Shown here piece after piece: positions 1-10,303 of a stretch of 64,000 nt of DNA; positions within the stretch are counted from its first letter, which is position 1, and every line of letters begins with the position of its first letter. The stretch is from positions 22,075-86,074 of the forward strand of contig JAIKXQ010000073.1 in assembly GCA_024684035.1 (NCBI GenBank). Reading direction: 5' to 3'. The DNA is from Eubacterium sp. Lineage in GTDB: Bacteria > Bacillota > Clostridia > Lachnospirales > Lachnospiraceae. The notes under the pieces are model-generated. The model did not search any database. It saw nothing but the letters and a program-made list of their open reading frames with translations, and was not told the origin of the DNA. A program made the translations under genes and the position numbers.

Positions 1-551
1 TCGTACATACTTCCGAGGTTGACGGTTTTTACCCGCTCCAGGGAACTCTTTCTTGTGTATTCGCGGAAGATATCATCGAAGATACCTGTGTAATCCAGAT
101 CTTCCGGAATGGTTACTTTCAGTGAGCGAAACTCCCGGTCGTTTCCGGCAAAACCGGATTTCATCAGGAGAATAAAAAGGAGGGCGATGACTGTTGTGAT
201 CATTACTGCGAAGAGAATCTGCCCCATTCCGCAGGCCAGGCCGACAGCCATGGCAAAGAAAATCGAGAGGATTTCCTTTGAGGTTCCGGGGGCAGAGCGG
301 AAGCGGACAAGGGAGAAGGTTCCGAGGACAGCTACGGCGCTGCCAAGGCTTCCGCTGGTCATCAGGATGACGGCTTCTACCAGAGCAGGGAGAAGAGCGA
401 GGGTGACGACAAAACTCTTTGTGTAGTGGTCACTGGATTTCATATAAACCAGCGATATGATGAGTCCGAGAATCAGAGCGGTACCGAAGCAGATGGCCGC
501 GGAACTGATGGACAATGTTCCGTTTGAGGTATCGAGGATGGTAGAAAACAT
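1..551 (-). CDS. DUF4956-type membrane protein (partial, runs off the left edge)
   Basis: Reverse-complement reads MFSTILDTSNGTLSISSAAICFGTALILGLIISLVYM...FSLVRFRSAPGTSKEILSIFFAMAVGLACGMGQ from ATG at 551; DUF4956-like; next to a VTC-domain gene, a common pairing. Confidence 0.75.
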   Translation of the reverse strand, partial: MFSTILDTSNGTLSISSAAICFGTALILGLIISLVYMKSSDHYTKSFVVTLALLPALVEAVILMTSGSLGSAVAVLGTFSLVRFRSAPGTSKEILSIFFAMAVGLACGMGQILFAVMITTVIALLFILLMKSGFAGNDREFRSLKVTIPEDLDYTGIFDDIFREYTRKSSLERVKTVNLGSMY

Positions 552-568
552 ATGGGGGACCTCCTGTT

Positions 569-1378
569 TTATGATGATTGCAGTAAAATGCGGTCGGGAG
601 TGGCAGATGTGTCCGGATCCCGGCAGATCACCCGTGGTGAGGGGATCTGCCGAGAATCTATGTAGGCCCGACCGTATTTAGAGAAGGAGGTCGGATAGAT
701 TTTGCATGCACTGAGCAACTGCACAATAGGGAGAGGAATGGAACCGGAAGCTTTCAGCTCCATGAGGTAGCCAAAGTCTTTGTCCAGTATTTTTCCATGA
801 TCCCCGAGGGTGAGATCCAGCTCGTCGGTTCGATAGCGGATATTCCTGTCGATGGTCAGCCGAAAGCTGTGATCAAAGGTGCCCATATAGGAATCCCTGT
901 CATAGCAGAGCACCATTGCCGGAATCGGGTGGTAGAAATCCCGGAAATAGGTGAGCTCCCTGCCGATCTGTGTGGAAGGTAGAGTTTCGGGAAGTTTCCG
1001 GTCGGAGTTTCCATCCGGATCAATAAAGGCAGTTGCCTCTGCGCAGGTGAGGGTGGTGCGCCGTTTGTAGACAATGCCATTGAACTTTTTCTTGATTTCC
1101 AGAAACGTCTGACTGTCCGCTTTGGGTACACCGTAGCTTCGGAGCCGGAGCTTTTCCTTGTATTTCGGTTTCTGCATGGAGCGGTTGACCAGATCATGAT
1201 TGGGGGTATCGTAATAGATATTCAGGATCTGACTGTGGGGGAAGGCTCCGTCCGGTTCGATCAGCAAAGAAGCGGCCTCCAGAAACTGCAGGTATTGCTC
1301 TTCTGTCATGCGGTACTTGATCTCTTTGCGGGCAAATGTGAGGATCGGTTTTTCACCTTTGATTTTGATAAGGATCAC
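569..1378 (-). CDS. VTC-domain (polyphosphate polymerase-like) protein
   Basis: FARKEIKYRMTEEQYLQFLEAA...NIYYDTPNHDLVNRSMQKPKYKEKLRLRSYG...FLEIKKKFNGIVYKRR matches the VTC domain; GTG start at 1378 with CAGGAAAGGAT upstream preferred over the ORF-track start. Confidence 0.8.
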   Translation of the reverse strand: MILIKIKGEKPILTFARKEIKYRMTEEQYLQFLEAASLLIEPDGAFPHSQILNIYYDTPNHDLVNRSMQKPKYKEKLRLRSYGVPKADSQTFLEIKKKFNGIVYKRRTTLTCAEATAFIDPDGNSDRKLPETLPSTQIGRELTYFRDFYHPIPAMVLCYDRDSYMGTFDHSFRLTIDRNIRYRTDELDLTLGDHGKILDKDFGYLMELKASGSIPLPIVQLLSACKIYPTSFSKYGRAYIDSRQIPSPRVICRDPDTSATPDRILLQSS

Positions 1379-1681
1379 ATCCTTTCCTGTTCGTTGGATC
1401 TGTAAATCCCTTTGGTTTTGTGTTGCTCTGAGAATAGTGTAGAAAAGAATTGTGTTTGATATGTGGGAAAAATGTGTGCGACTTGTGGGGAAAATATGAA
1501 GAAAGTGTGAGTGGATCAATTTGCGGAAAAAAGGATTTAGCGTTACTTAATGATTTTGAATTAAAAAGAAAATGGGTTGAATTAGTATAAATTCAGATGG
1601 AGGTGCCGAAATATTAAGTAGATGATTTACGATTCGGAGATATGCGTTATCGGAAGAGCGAAAGGATTTGGAGGTGCTGTC

Positions 1682-2212
1682 ATGCGTGGGATGAAAGTCA
1701 GTCATTGCGGTATCACACAGTTGAATACCGAGGCCATTGTAAACGCCGCAAACGAGAGGCTTCAGGCAGGAGGCGGAGTCTGCGGGGCGATCTTTGAAGC
1801 GGCGGGTATTCGGCAGCTGAAGGAGGCCTGTGATAAGATCGGACACTGTGATACAGGAGAGGCTGTCATCACCCCGGGGTTCGACCTGAATGCGAAGTAT
1901 ATCATCCATGCAGTGGGACCCAGATGGAAGGACGGAAAGAGCGGAGAGATCGAACTCCTGTATTCCGCGTACTACACAGCCCTTGAACTGGCAGTGAAGA
2001 ACAACTGCAAGTCCATCGGATTTCCTTTGATTTCTTCCGGTGTATTCGGCTGTCCTTATGATCATGCATGGGAGACCGCCATTGCCGCCTGCAGAGATTT
2101 TCAGGATGAGCACCCGGATCAGGAGATCAGCATAGTTTTCGCGATTCCGGACGATGAGATCATGGAATTCGGAGAGGTTATGCTGGACACTATGGGACTT
2201 CTGATCTGGTGA
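1682..2212 (+). CDS. Macro domain protein (ADP-ribose/O-acetyl-ADP-ribose deacetylase-like)
   Basis: VSHCGITQLNTEAIVNAANERLQAGGGVCGAIFEAAG and YIIHAVGPRW, SIGFPLISSGVFGCP macro-domain signatures. Confidence 0.9.
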   Translation: MRGMKVSHCGITQLNTEAIVNAANERLQAGGGVCGAIFEAAGIRQLKEACDKIGHCDTGEAVITPGFDLNAKYIIHAVGPRWKDGKSGEIELLYSAYYTALELAVKNNCKSIGFPLISSGVFGCPYDHAWETAIAACRDFQDEHPDQEISIVFAIPDDEIMEFGEVMLDTMGLLIW

Positions 2213-2344
2213 GGACGATTGCAGGCCGGTGGAGCCGGTGAGCGAAGATCTAAAAAAGGATTGAAGCAGCACCAGATAAATAAAGATATGCGTACCGAAA
2301 GCGATGCCTATGCCTACAGAGACAGGCGTCGCTTTTTTTGTCTC

Positions 2345-2370
2345 ATAGGAAATTCGGAGGAATTTCCTAT
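2345..2370. repeat. Dispersed repeat family, hairpin module only
   Basis: ATAGGAAATTCggagGAATTTCCTAT preceded by GTCTC. Confidence 0.65.
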
Positions 2371-2511
2371 GGAGGATCTTCTTGTTTAAAATCAGAAACT
2401 CCCCACGCATGGTTTTACATATGAAAAGAAAAAGCGCATAATAAGTTCCGTGTAGTTAAGTGTTTGGATGCATGTGCCTTTGAGTCATGCGGGTAGTTAG
2501 GAGTGATTTTT

Positions 2512-3879
2512 ATGAATAAGGATCTGACGGTGGGAAAACCGGCGACCGTACTGAGAAGCTTTTGTCTGCCTCTGTTCGGAAGCATTATTTTCCAACAGCT
2601 GTACAATATTGCGGACAGTCTGGTGGCGGGAAAGTTTATCAATGAGAATGCGCTGGCTTCTGTGGGAAACAGCTATGAGATCACGTTGATCTTCATCGCA
2701 TTTGCCTTCGGTTGCAACATCGGATGTTCTGTCATCACGTCAATGTTCTTCGGTGCGAAGAATTATAGCAAAATGAAGACGGCGGTATCGACGTCTCTCA
2801 TTGCCAGTGCGGTGATCTGCGGTGTGCTTATGGCCATCGGCATCGGTTTCTGCGATGATCTGCTTCGGCTGATTCGTACGCCGGCAGATGTTTTTGCAGA
2901 TTCGAAACTCTATCTGGATATTTATGTTTGGGGACTTCCCTTTGTTTTTTTCTATAATATCGCCACAGGTATTTTTTCCGCCCTGGGGGATTCGAAGACG
3001 CCCTTCTATTTTCTGGCGGTATCTTCTGTCTCCAACATCGGAATGGATATCCTTTTCGTCGCAGGCTTTGATATGGGAGTCGCCGGCGTTGCCTGGGCCA
3101 CCTTCATCTGTCAGGGAGTGAGCTGCCTGTTGGCTATGCTGGTGGTGCTTCGGAAAGTGAAGAGTATTCCAACAGCAAAAGGTTTCACATGGTTTTCCTG
3201 GAAGATCTGCGGGGACATCGCGAAGATCGCTGTTCCAAGCATCCTGCAGCAGAGTTTTATCTCTGTGGGAAATATCATCATACAGGGTGTCATAAACGGA
3301 TTCGGACCTGGAGTTATGGCCGGATATTCCGCTTCCGTAAAGCTGAATAACCTGGTGATCACATCCTTCACGACCCTGGGCAACGGCATCTCCAACTATA
3401 CGGCGCAGAATCTGGGCGCCGGGAAGAAGGAGCGGATACCGGAGGGATTTAAGGCCGGGCTTAGGCTGGTGTGGACAGTTACCGTGCCGATTGTCATCCT
3501 GTATCTCACCTGCGGAAGAACGCTGTTGATGTTCTTCATTGATAAGCCCTCGGCGACGGCCATGAGTTCCGGACTGATGTTTTTGAGAATTGTAACGCCC
3601 TTCTACTTCATAGCTGCAGTGAAACTCACGGCAGACGGAGTTCTTCGGGGTAGTTCTATGATGGGAAAATTTATGATCGGCACTTTCACAGATCTGATCC
3701 TTCGCGTCGTGCTTGCCTTTGTTCTGTCAGGAACGGCACTCGGCTCCACGGGAATCTGGTGTGCCTGGCCCATCGGCTGGACCGTGTCCGCCGTATGTTC
3801 CCTGTTCTTTTATCTCTACGGACCGTGGAAGGTGAGAAAAGAGAGCGAAAGTGGAATAGTGACAGGTCAGCATCGATAA
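2512..3879 (+). CDS. MATE family efflux transporter
   Basis: ORF 2503..3879, multi-TM; NKDLTVGKPATVLRSFCLPLFGSIIFQQLYNIADSLVAGKF typical of MATE N-terminus. Confidence 0.9.
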   Translation: MNKDLTVGKPATVLRSFCLPLFGSIIFQQLYNIADSLVAGKFINENALASVGNSYEITLIFIAFAFGCNIGCSVITSMFFGAKNYSKMKTAVSTSLIASAVICGVLMAIGIGFCDDLLRLIRTPADVFADSKLYLDIYVWGLPFVFFYNIATGIFSALGDSKTPFYFLAVSSVSNIGMDILFVAGFDMGVAGVAWATFICQGVSCLLAMLVVLRKVKSIPTAKGFTWFSWKICGDIAKIAVPSILQQSFISVGNIIIQGVINGFGPGVMAGYSASVKLNNLVITSFTTLGNGISNYTAQNLGAGKKERIPEGFKAGLRLVWTVTVPIVILYLTCGRTLLMFFIDKPSATAMSSGLMFLRIVTPFYFIAAVKLTADGVLRGSSMMGKFMIGTFTDLILRVVLAFVLSGTALGSTGIWCAWPIGWTVSAVCSLFFYLYGPWKVRKESESGIVTGQHR

Positions 3880-4011
3880 AACAGCGTTCGTATATTATAA
3901 TTGATGGAGAAATGTTTGGTGGCGTAAGTTATGTATCGGGGAAATACCGGAAATCTATACTTTGATAATTCAGGAACCGGTATGCCCCTGAAAAGAGGGG
4001 GAGGGAAAGAA

Positions 4012-4485
4012 ATGAGTGAATTTGTTCGACGCGCGAAAGAAGAAGATATTCCGGCGGTCATTGAATTGCTGAAACAGGTAAACAAGACGCACTATGACGG
4101 AAGACCGGATTTATTTAAACTGGCAACAAAGTATACGGAAGAGGAACTCCGGGAGATCTTCTGCAACGATCAGACGCCGGTATTTGTTTATGCTGATGAA
4201 AACGGACGGGTACTTGGACACGGCTTTTGTGTTCTGCAGCGCCCGGAGAATACAAGACTTCTCACGGATATCCAGACGCTGTACATTGATGATATCTGTG
4301 TGGACGAGGCTGCCAGAGGAAAGCATGTGGGCGCGGCGATCTACGAGCATATCCTTGATTATGCACGTTCCTGCGGCTGCTATAACGTAACGTTGAATGT
4401 ATGGAGTTGCAACCCTGGAGCCATGAAATTCTATGAAAAGCTGGGACTCGTACCATACAAATTAGGGATGGAGAAAATTCTGTAA
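4012..4485 (+). CDS. GNAT family N-acetyltransferase
   Basis: FVRRAKEEDIPAVIELLKQ...YIDDICVDEAARGKHVGAAIYEHILDYARSCGC...NPGAMKFYEKLGL. Confidence 0.88.
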   Translation: MSEFVRRAKEEDIPAVIELLKQVNKTHYDGRPDLFKLATKYTEEELREIFCNDQTPVFVYADENGRVLGHGFCVLQRPENTRLLTDIQTLYIDDICVDEAARGKHVGAAIYEHILDYARSCGCYNVTLNVWSCNPGAMKFYEKLGLVPYKLGMEKIL

Positions 4486-4557
4486 GCTATCGAACCTGCT
4501 TAAATCAAGAGCAGAGCATAATTTATAAGAAAAATACAGATATTTACGCAATCAGGA

Positions 4558-4592
4558 AAGGTGATCACCTCTACATAGGAAGTGATCACCTT
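4558..4592 (+). terminator. Hairpin/terminator after the GNAT gene
   Basis: AAGGTGATCAC ctctacataggaa GTGATCACCTT followed by ctttat; 11-bp perfect stem. Confidence 0.6.
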
Positions 4593-4651
4593 CTTTATAT
4601 TCTCCTGTGTTATAGTTTTGGAAGAAAGTTTTCTACCGGGGAGGAGAAAAA

Positions 4652-5314
4652 ATGCTGGACATTATCATCGTGGAAGATCACAAGGAGATCGCGGCTCTTT
4701 TGCTGGATTTCCTGCAGAATAGAAACTACAGGGCGGAGGTCGCGTCCACCGGGGAGCGGGCGCTGGAGCTGTTCGAGGAACAGGGGGCGAAACTGATCAT
4801 TCTGGATCTCATGCTGCCTGGATTAGACGGCTTTTCGGTGTGCTCGAAGATCCGGGAAAATTCCAATGTGCACATTCTCATTGTGAGCGCCAGAGATACA
4901 AAGGAAGATAAGTTGAAGGGATTGAATATCGGGGCAGACGATTTTATCGAGAAGCCCTATGACATCGATATTCTGCTGGCGAAGATTGATGGGATTTTCA
5001 AGCGCAAATACGGTGTCGATGAACTGCGGGATGCCAATATCGTGCTGAATATCGGAAAACAGAAGCTGGCCGTGGATGGGACGGAGGTGGAAGTCACTGC
5101 GAAGGAATTCGAGCTTCTGCGTCTCCTGATGGAGAACAAGGGAGTGAACCTGAAGAAGGAGTTTCTCTTTAATTCCATCTGGGGGTATGACAGTGATTCT
5201 GAGCAGCAGACACTGACGGTTCACATCAAGCATCTGCGGGAAAAGATCGAAAAGGATCCGAAGCATCCGGTTCACATCATCACTCAGTGGGGAAAGGGAT
5301 ACCGCTATGAATAA
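4652..5314 (+). CDS. OmpR-family response regulator
   Basis: Receiver domain IIIVEDHKEIAALLLDFL...LIILDLMLPGLDGFSVC plus winged-helix C-terminus; overlaps the downstream kinase gene. Confidence 0.93.
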   Translation: MLDIIIVEDHKEIAALLLDFLQNRNYRAEVASTGERALELFEEQGAKLIILDLMLPGLDGFSVCSKIRENSNVHILIVSARDTKEDKLKGLNIGADDFIEKPYDIDILLAKIDGIFKRKYGVDELRDANIVLNIGKQKLAVDGTEVEVTAKEFELLRLLMENKGVNLKKEFLFNSIWGYDSDSEQQTLTVHIKHLREKIEKDPKHPVHIITQWGKGYRYE

Positions 5315-6641
5315 GTTCAGACGGGTGATGATTCTTATTCTTTTGTCAGAACTTCTCCTTTTTTTCGGGGCAAACTTCTATGTCGGGTACGGCGACAGCA
5401 AGTCCGGAAAGAATGCAGGAGACGGAGCTTATCGCGTGGAAATACAGCGGGCGCAGAAGGATATGGAGGTGTTTGCGGCTGAAACTACTGATCAGGAGTC
5501 GGACGTGTCGAAGTCAACCGGAGGAACTCCGGTTTTGTCTGAAGGTGGGGACACACGGATCACAGCGCTTCCTCAGGAGCGGCTGGATGAAATCGCGGGG
5601 GACTATTCGTTGATCCTCGGGATTCGGCCTTTCGATGTGGAAGAACTGGTCAACGAGGAATACCGGGTGGAGGAAGTCGGGGGCGTGCTCTATCGCTTCG
5701 TCTACAGAACCGGCGGGAATAACAGTGTGGCGAAAAGTATGAACGTAGTGTTCGCAATGGTTTTTCTGCTGACGATGCTCGTACTGGTTTATATCCAGCG
5801 AAAGATTCTGGCGCCTTTTAACAGGATGACCGGTGTCACGGAAGATCTGGCAAGGGGAAATCTTGCCATGCCTCTTTCGCAGGAAAAGAGCGGCTACTTC
5901 AAATCCTTTCTCTGGAGTATCGACATGCTTCGGGAAAAACTGACAGATGACCGCACCAGGGAAATGGCGCTTCAGAAGGAGAAGAAAACCATTGTTCTCT
6001 CTCTGGCTCACGATATCAAGACGCCGCTGTCGGCTATCGATCTCTATGTAAAAGCCTTGTCGGAGAATCTCTATGACACTGGGGAGAAAAAAGAGGCTGC
6101 CCTTAAGGGAATTGAGAAAAACGCGGATGAGATCAAGAAATATGTCAACGAGATTGTCACAGCTTCCAGAGAAGACTTCCTGGATCTGTCTGTAAAGATT
6201 GGAGAAATCTATCTTTCAGAGGTCTTAAAGCCGGTGACGAAGTACTATGCGGATAAACTGAATCTTCTGTCGATAAACTTTTCCATCGACGTGTACCAGG
6301 ATGTACTGCTCTCCTGCGACGGATCCAGACTCATGGAGGCCATGCAGAACTGTATGGAGAATGCCATCAAATACGGAGACGGCAGAGAGATCCTCATCGG
6401 GATCGAAGAGGAAGAAAACTGTAAGCTCATTACCATTGAAAACTCCGGATGCAACCTGAGCGCGGAGGAAGAAGACTCTATCTTCGATTCTTTCTACCGT
6501 GGAAGCAACAGTCAGGGGATTCAGGGCAGCGGCCTCGGACTCTATATCTGCAGGGAGCTTCTGCGCGCGATGGGCGGCGAAGCCTACGCACGGATCGGGG
6601 AAGATCTTTTCCGGGTTACGCTTGTGGTGCCTATGGTTTAG
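5307..6641 (+). CDS. Sensor histidine kinase (HAMP, HisKA, HATPase)
   Basis: LSLAHDIKTPLSAIDLYVKAL H-box; NCMENAIKYGDG N-box; GSGLGLYICRELLRAMGG. Confidence 0.92.
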   Translation: MNKFRRVMILILLSELLLFFGANFYVGYGDSKSGKNAGDGAYRVEIQRAQKDMEVFAAETTDQESDVSKSTGGTPVLSEGGDTRITALPQERLDEIAGDYSLILGIRPFDVEELVNEEYRVEEVGGVLYRFVYRTGGNNSVAKSMNVVFAMVFLLTMLVLVYIQRKILAPFNRMTGVTEDLARGNLAMPLSQEKSGYFKSFLWSIDMLREKLTDDRTREMALQKEKKTIVLSLAHDIKTPLSAIDLYVKALSENLYDTGEKKEAALKGIEKNADEIKKYVNEIVTASREDFLDLSVKIGEIYLSEVLKPVTKYYADKLNLLSINFSIDVYQDVLLSCDGSRLMEAMQNCMENAIKYGDGREILIGIEEEENCKLITIENSGCNLSAEEEDSIFDSFYRGSNSQGIQGSGLGLYICRELLRAMGGEAYARIGEDLFRVTLVVPMV

Positions 6642-6792
6642 TATAACGGTTCTTAAATAACCCGGGCGAACGACGCACTGAAAAAATTCCGGGACTTAAG
6701 GATTAGTTAAGAATTGGAATGGTAGCATATCCATATACCCGAGAGGTGATCGGGGCACTAGCAGAATTATGTAATAAAAGGGGACGGTGGAC

Positions 6793-9174
6793 ATGTATTT
6801 TACCATTTTGAAAAAAGATCTGAAGCGGAAACGAACCATGGCCGTGATCATTTTTTTGTTCACGGTGCTGGCGGCCTGCTTCGTGGCCAGCGGCATCAAC
6901 AACGCCGTGACAGTAATGAACGGAACGGACTATTTCTTTGAGAAAGCCGGGGTCAGCAACTTCGTCATCGTAGATGCGGGGGACGGAAAAGCGCTACGCG
7001 AGGAGATGAAAAAACTCTCCTGCGTGAAGGGAATCCGACAGGACCGGGTCATCATGGCTCAGACTTCCAATGTCTGGAAGGATGAGAAAAACGAGAAATC
7101 CGAGATGCTCCTCATTCAGTCGGTGTACAGGGACGGCCTTCGCTACTTCGATCAGGACAATGAGCGGATCACTTCGGTGAAGAAGGGGGAAATCTACCTT
7201 CCACAGAAGATGATCGACAGTTTCGAAGTAAAGTGCGGCGACACGGTTCATTTAAAACAGAATGGCATCACGAAGGATCTGGTGCTGGCAGGTACCTTAA
7301 AGGACGCTGTCATGGGAGCTCCCATGATGGGAGGATCCAGAGTTTTGATCAGCAAAGAAGACGAAAAGGACTTCGTGAAAGCTTCTGATCTCTCGGTGCC
7401 TCAGGGATCCATCTTCTATATTCAGACCACGGATGCGGACGCCGTGACGGAGAGCTGCTCGGAAGTTCCTTCCATCATTCAGTGTCTGCCGGGGAGCACT
7501 CTCCGGCTGGCCTACATCATGAGTATGATCGTAGCTATGAGCGTGCTGGCCATCAGCGTCTGTCTGATCCTGGTAGCTTTCGTCGTTCTCAAATATGTCA
7601 TCGCGTTTTCCATCAACGAGGAGTTCCGGGAAATCGGTGTCATGAAAGCCATCGGAATTACGAACAGAAAGATCCGGAGCTTATTCGTCGTGAAGTACGC
7701 CTGTATAGCACTGGCGGGATCTGTGCTGGGCTTCTTCGCAAGCATTCCCTTCGGGAATCTGCAGATCGAGGCGATCTCAAAAAATATGGTGCTGGGAAAT
7801 GACGGAGGAATCTGGCTCAATATCGGGGGGGCTGTTTTTGTGGCGCTGCTGATGGTGTCTCTGGCATACTTCTCTACAGCGAAGGTGAAGAAGTACACGC
7901 CGCTGGACGCCATTCGGAGCGGAGAGACGGGAGAGCGGTACGGCAAGAAAACAAAGATGAAACTTTCCGGAAGCAGACTTGGCAACGCACACTTTCTGGC
8001 GTGGAACGACGTGCTCAGCTATCCGAAACGGTACATCACCATTATGATCTCCTTCGTGCTCTGTTCCGTTTTTACCTTCGGACTGGTGCTGATGGCGGAC
8101 ACCATGCGAAGTGACAAACTGGTGGAATCCTTCGGAACAAGAGGTGATGTCTATCTGTTGCCGGAGTCCATCCGTGAGGATAATCAGAATAAGATCATTG
8201 AGGCAAACGCCGCAGGAATAGCCTGTGAAACAGATCCTTATGACGACTCAGCTCATGAGATCGGGAAAAAACTGAAAGAAAACGGTATGCCCGGGCGTGT
8301 CAGCATCGAGCTTTTCTACTCCTACAAGATTGAAATAAACGGAAAAAAGAAGAATGCTTTTTTCGAGAAAAATCCCTATGTGAAGATGACGGATTACAAG
8401 TATGAAGAGGGCACGGCGCCGAAATATGCCGACGAGATCGCCATTACGGACAAGATCCGCAAGGAATATGGCGTCGGCATCGGCGACAAGGTTGTGGTGG
8501 AGTTCAACACGGGGAAAAAGACCTGTCTGATCACGGCGGTTCACACCACCATGAATCAGCTGGGAGACTGCTTCCTGCTTCACACCGACGCGCCCACAAG
8601 GCCGGAGGATGTGGACATGACGATGTTGTACCAGGTTTCCTTTGACGACAATCCTTCCTCTGCGGTGATTGATCAGCGGGTGGAGAAATTAAAAGAAATT
8701 TTTGATTCGGACAATATTATGAACGCCACGGATTATGTTGTGGACTGTATGAAATCGGCGGATACCATGGATGCGGTGACCATGCTGCTTCTTGTCATCA
8801 CTCTTCTGGTGGTTGTACTGGTAGCGATTCTGATGGAGCGATCCTTCATTGCGGATGAGGAAGGAAGTATCGCGGTGCTCAGGGCCATCGGCTTTTCGGA
8901 GAGAGCAGTCATCCGGTGGCACGTCTGCCGCTTTATGATCGTGGCCGTAATCTCGGAGGTGGTGGCGGTTATTTTTACCCTTCCGGTGACCCATCTCTGG
9001 ACAGATCCCATCTGGTCCATGATGGGACAGACAAAGGTGGAATATAACTTCAAGCCGCTGTCTATGTTCGTGATTTATCCGGGTATTATCCTGGGTTGTA
9101 CACTGGCCGCGGCTCTTGGAACAGCCGTTTACACGAGGAGGATCAAGGCGGCGGATGTGGTAAATATCGAGTGA
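6793..9174 (+). CDS. ABC transporter permease (FtsX-like, antimicrobial peptide type)
   Basis: 795-aa multi-TM ORF with two FtsX-like regions (NEEFREIGVMKAIGITNRKIRSL; EEGSIAVLRAIGFSERAVIRWH). Confidence 0.88.
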   Translation: MYFTILKKDLKRKRTMAVIIFLFTVLAACFVASGINNAVTVMNGTDYFFEKAGVSNFVIVDAGDGKALREEMKKLSCVKGIRQDRVIMAQTSNVWKDEKNEKSEMLLIQSVYRDGLRYFDQDNERITSVKKGEIYLPQKMIDSFEVKCGDTVHLKQNGITKDLVLAGTLKDAVMGAPMMGGSRVLISKEDEKDFVKASDLSVPQGSIFYIQTTDADAVTESCSEVPSIIQCLPGSTLRLAYIMSMIVAMSVLAISVCLILVAFVVLKYVIAFSINEEFREIGVMKAIGITNRKIRSLFVVKYACIALAGSVLGFFASIPFGNLQIEAISKNMVLGNDGGIWLNIGGAVFVALLMVSLAYFSTAKVKKYTPLDAIRSGETGERYGKKTKMKLSGSRLGNAHFLAWNDVLSYPKRYITIMISFVLCSVFTFGLVLMADTMRSDKLVESFGTRGDVYLLPESIREDNQNKIIEANAAGIACETDPYDDSAHEIGKKLKENGMPGRVSIELFYSYKIEINGKKKNAFFEKNPYVKMTDYKYEEGTAPKYADEIAITDKIRKEYGVGIGDKVVVEFNTGKKTCLITAVHTTMNQLGDCFLLHTDAPTRPEDVDMTMLYQVSFDDNPSSAVIDQRVEKLKEIFDSDNIMNATDYVVDCMKSADTMDAVTMLLLVITLLVVVLVAILMERSFIADEEGSIAVLRAIGFSERAVIRWHVCRFMIVAVISEVVAVIFTLPVTHLWTDPIWSMMGQTKVEYNFKPLSMFVIYPGIILGCTLAAALGTAVYTRRIKAADVVNIE

Positions 9175-9242
9175 TAGTGTCCGGAGTATGGACAGAGACG
9201 TCCATCCGGTTTCGGAGAGATATGCGCGATGAGTGATCTTAG

Positions 9243-9334
9243 AAAACGCTCCGCTTAGATGCGCACTCGCGCGATATGTAGATGCGTTGCATCCGCGCTC
9301 GGCGCGAGAATGTCGCTAGCGACATTCTTTTTTA
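9243..9334. repeat. Dispersed intergenic repeat, modules 2+3a, between permease and ATPase genes
   Basis: AAACGCTCCGCTTAGATGCGCACTCGCGCGATATGTAGATGCGTTGCATCCGCGCTCGGCGCGAGAATGTCGCTAGCGACATTCTTTTTT, near-identical to 15971-16062. Confidence 0.9.
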
Positions 9335-9358
9335 AATACAGAAAGGAAGAATATAAAA

Positions 9359-10123
9359 ATGGCAAGTGTACTGGCGGTACAGAATCTGTGCAAGACATAT
9401 GTGGTAGATAAGAGACAGAACAATGTTCTGAAGAATGTGAATTTTAATATCGAAGAAGGAGACATGGTGGCGATCATGGGACCTTCCGGCTCCGGCAAGT
9501 CCACACTGCTCTATGCGGTGTCCGGTATGGATCGCCCCACCAGTGGGGAGATTGTTTTTTCCGGAGAGCGTATGCAGGAATTCAGCGAGAAGAAACTGGC
9601 GCAGCTGCGGCTCACAAGGATGGGTTTCATTTTTCAGCAGATGTATATGTTGAAGAATCTGACGATCCTGGATAACGTGCTTTTGCCGGCCATGGAGAAC
9701 AGGGAGGCGAAGCTGTCCCGGAAGGAGAAGACGGAGCGTGCAAAAGAGCTGCTCCGCAAGATGTCCATCATCGACGTGGCGGACAATGACATCAATGAGG
9801 TATCCGGCGGTCAGCTTCAGAGAGCCTGCATCGCCAGAAGTATCATCAACAATCCTAAGATTCTCTTTGCGGATGAGCCCACAGGCGCATTGAACAGGGC
9901 GGCTTCCAACGACGTCATGGATGTGATGGAGCGGTTGAATAAGGAAGGTACCACCATCATGATGGTCACCCACGACGCGAAGGTAGCGGCCAGATGTAAG
10001 CGGGTTCTCTACCTCGTGGACGGAAGCATCGTCGGAGAGTACAGGGCTCCGGAAGATGAAAGCTTAAGCCGTACGGACCGGGAGAGAAGACTGAATAACT
10101 GGCTCATGGAGCAGGGGTGGTGA
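9359..10123 (+). CDS. ABC transporter ATP-binding protein
   Basis: Walker A GPSGSGKSTLL, signature VSGGQLQRACIARSI, Walker B ILFADEPTGAL. Confidence 0.95.
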   Translation: MASVLAVQNLCKTYVVDKRQNNVLKNVNFNIEEGDMVAIMGPSGSGKSTLLYAVSGMDRPTSGEIVFSGERMQEFSEKKLAQLRLTRMGFIFQQMYMLKNLTILDNVLLPAMENREAKLSRKEKTERAKELLRKMSIIDVADNDINEVSGGQLQRACIARSIINNPKILFADEPTGALNRAASNDVMDVMERLNKEGTTIMMVTHDAKVAARCKRVLYLVDGSIVGEYRAPEDESLSRTDRERRLNNWLMEQGW

Positions 10124-10303
10124 CAACGGGAATTCTTTAATATATAATAGGGAGATACGAAGTGATACAGGACAGGATGTATTGCGGCAACAGCGTGATC
10201 TCCCTGCAGGGTGAAAGGCCTGGAAGTGAACAACGACGGGATACGCTGCGATCGAATAGAATGACCGGGCAGAGCGCCGGTCAGAACTATGGAGGAAGAA
10301 AAT

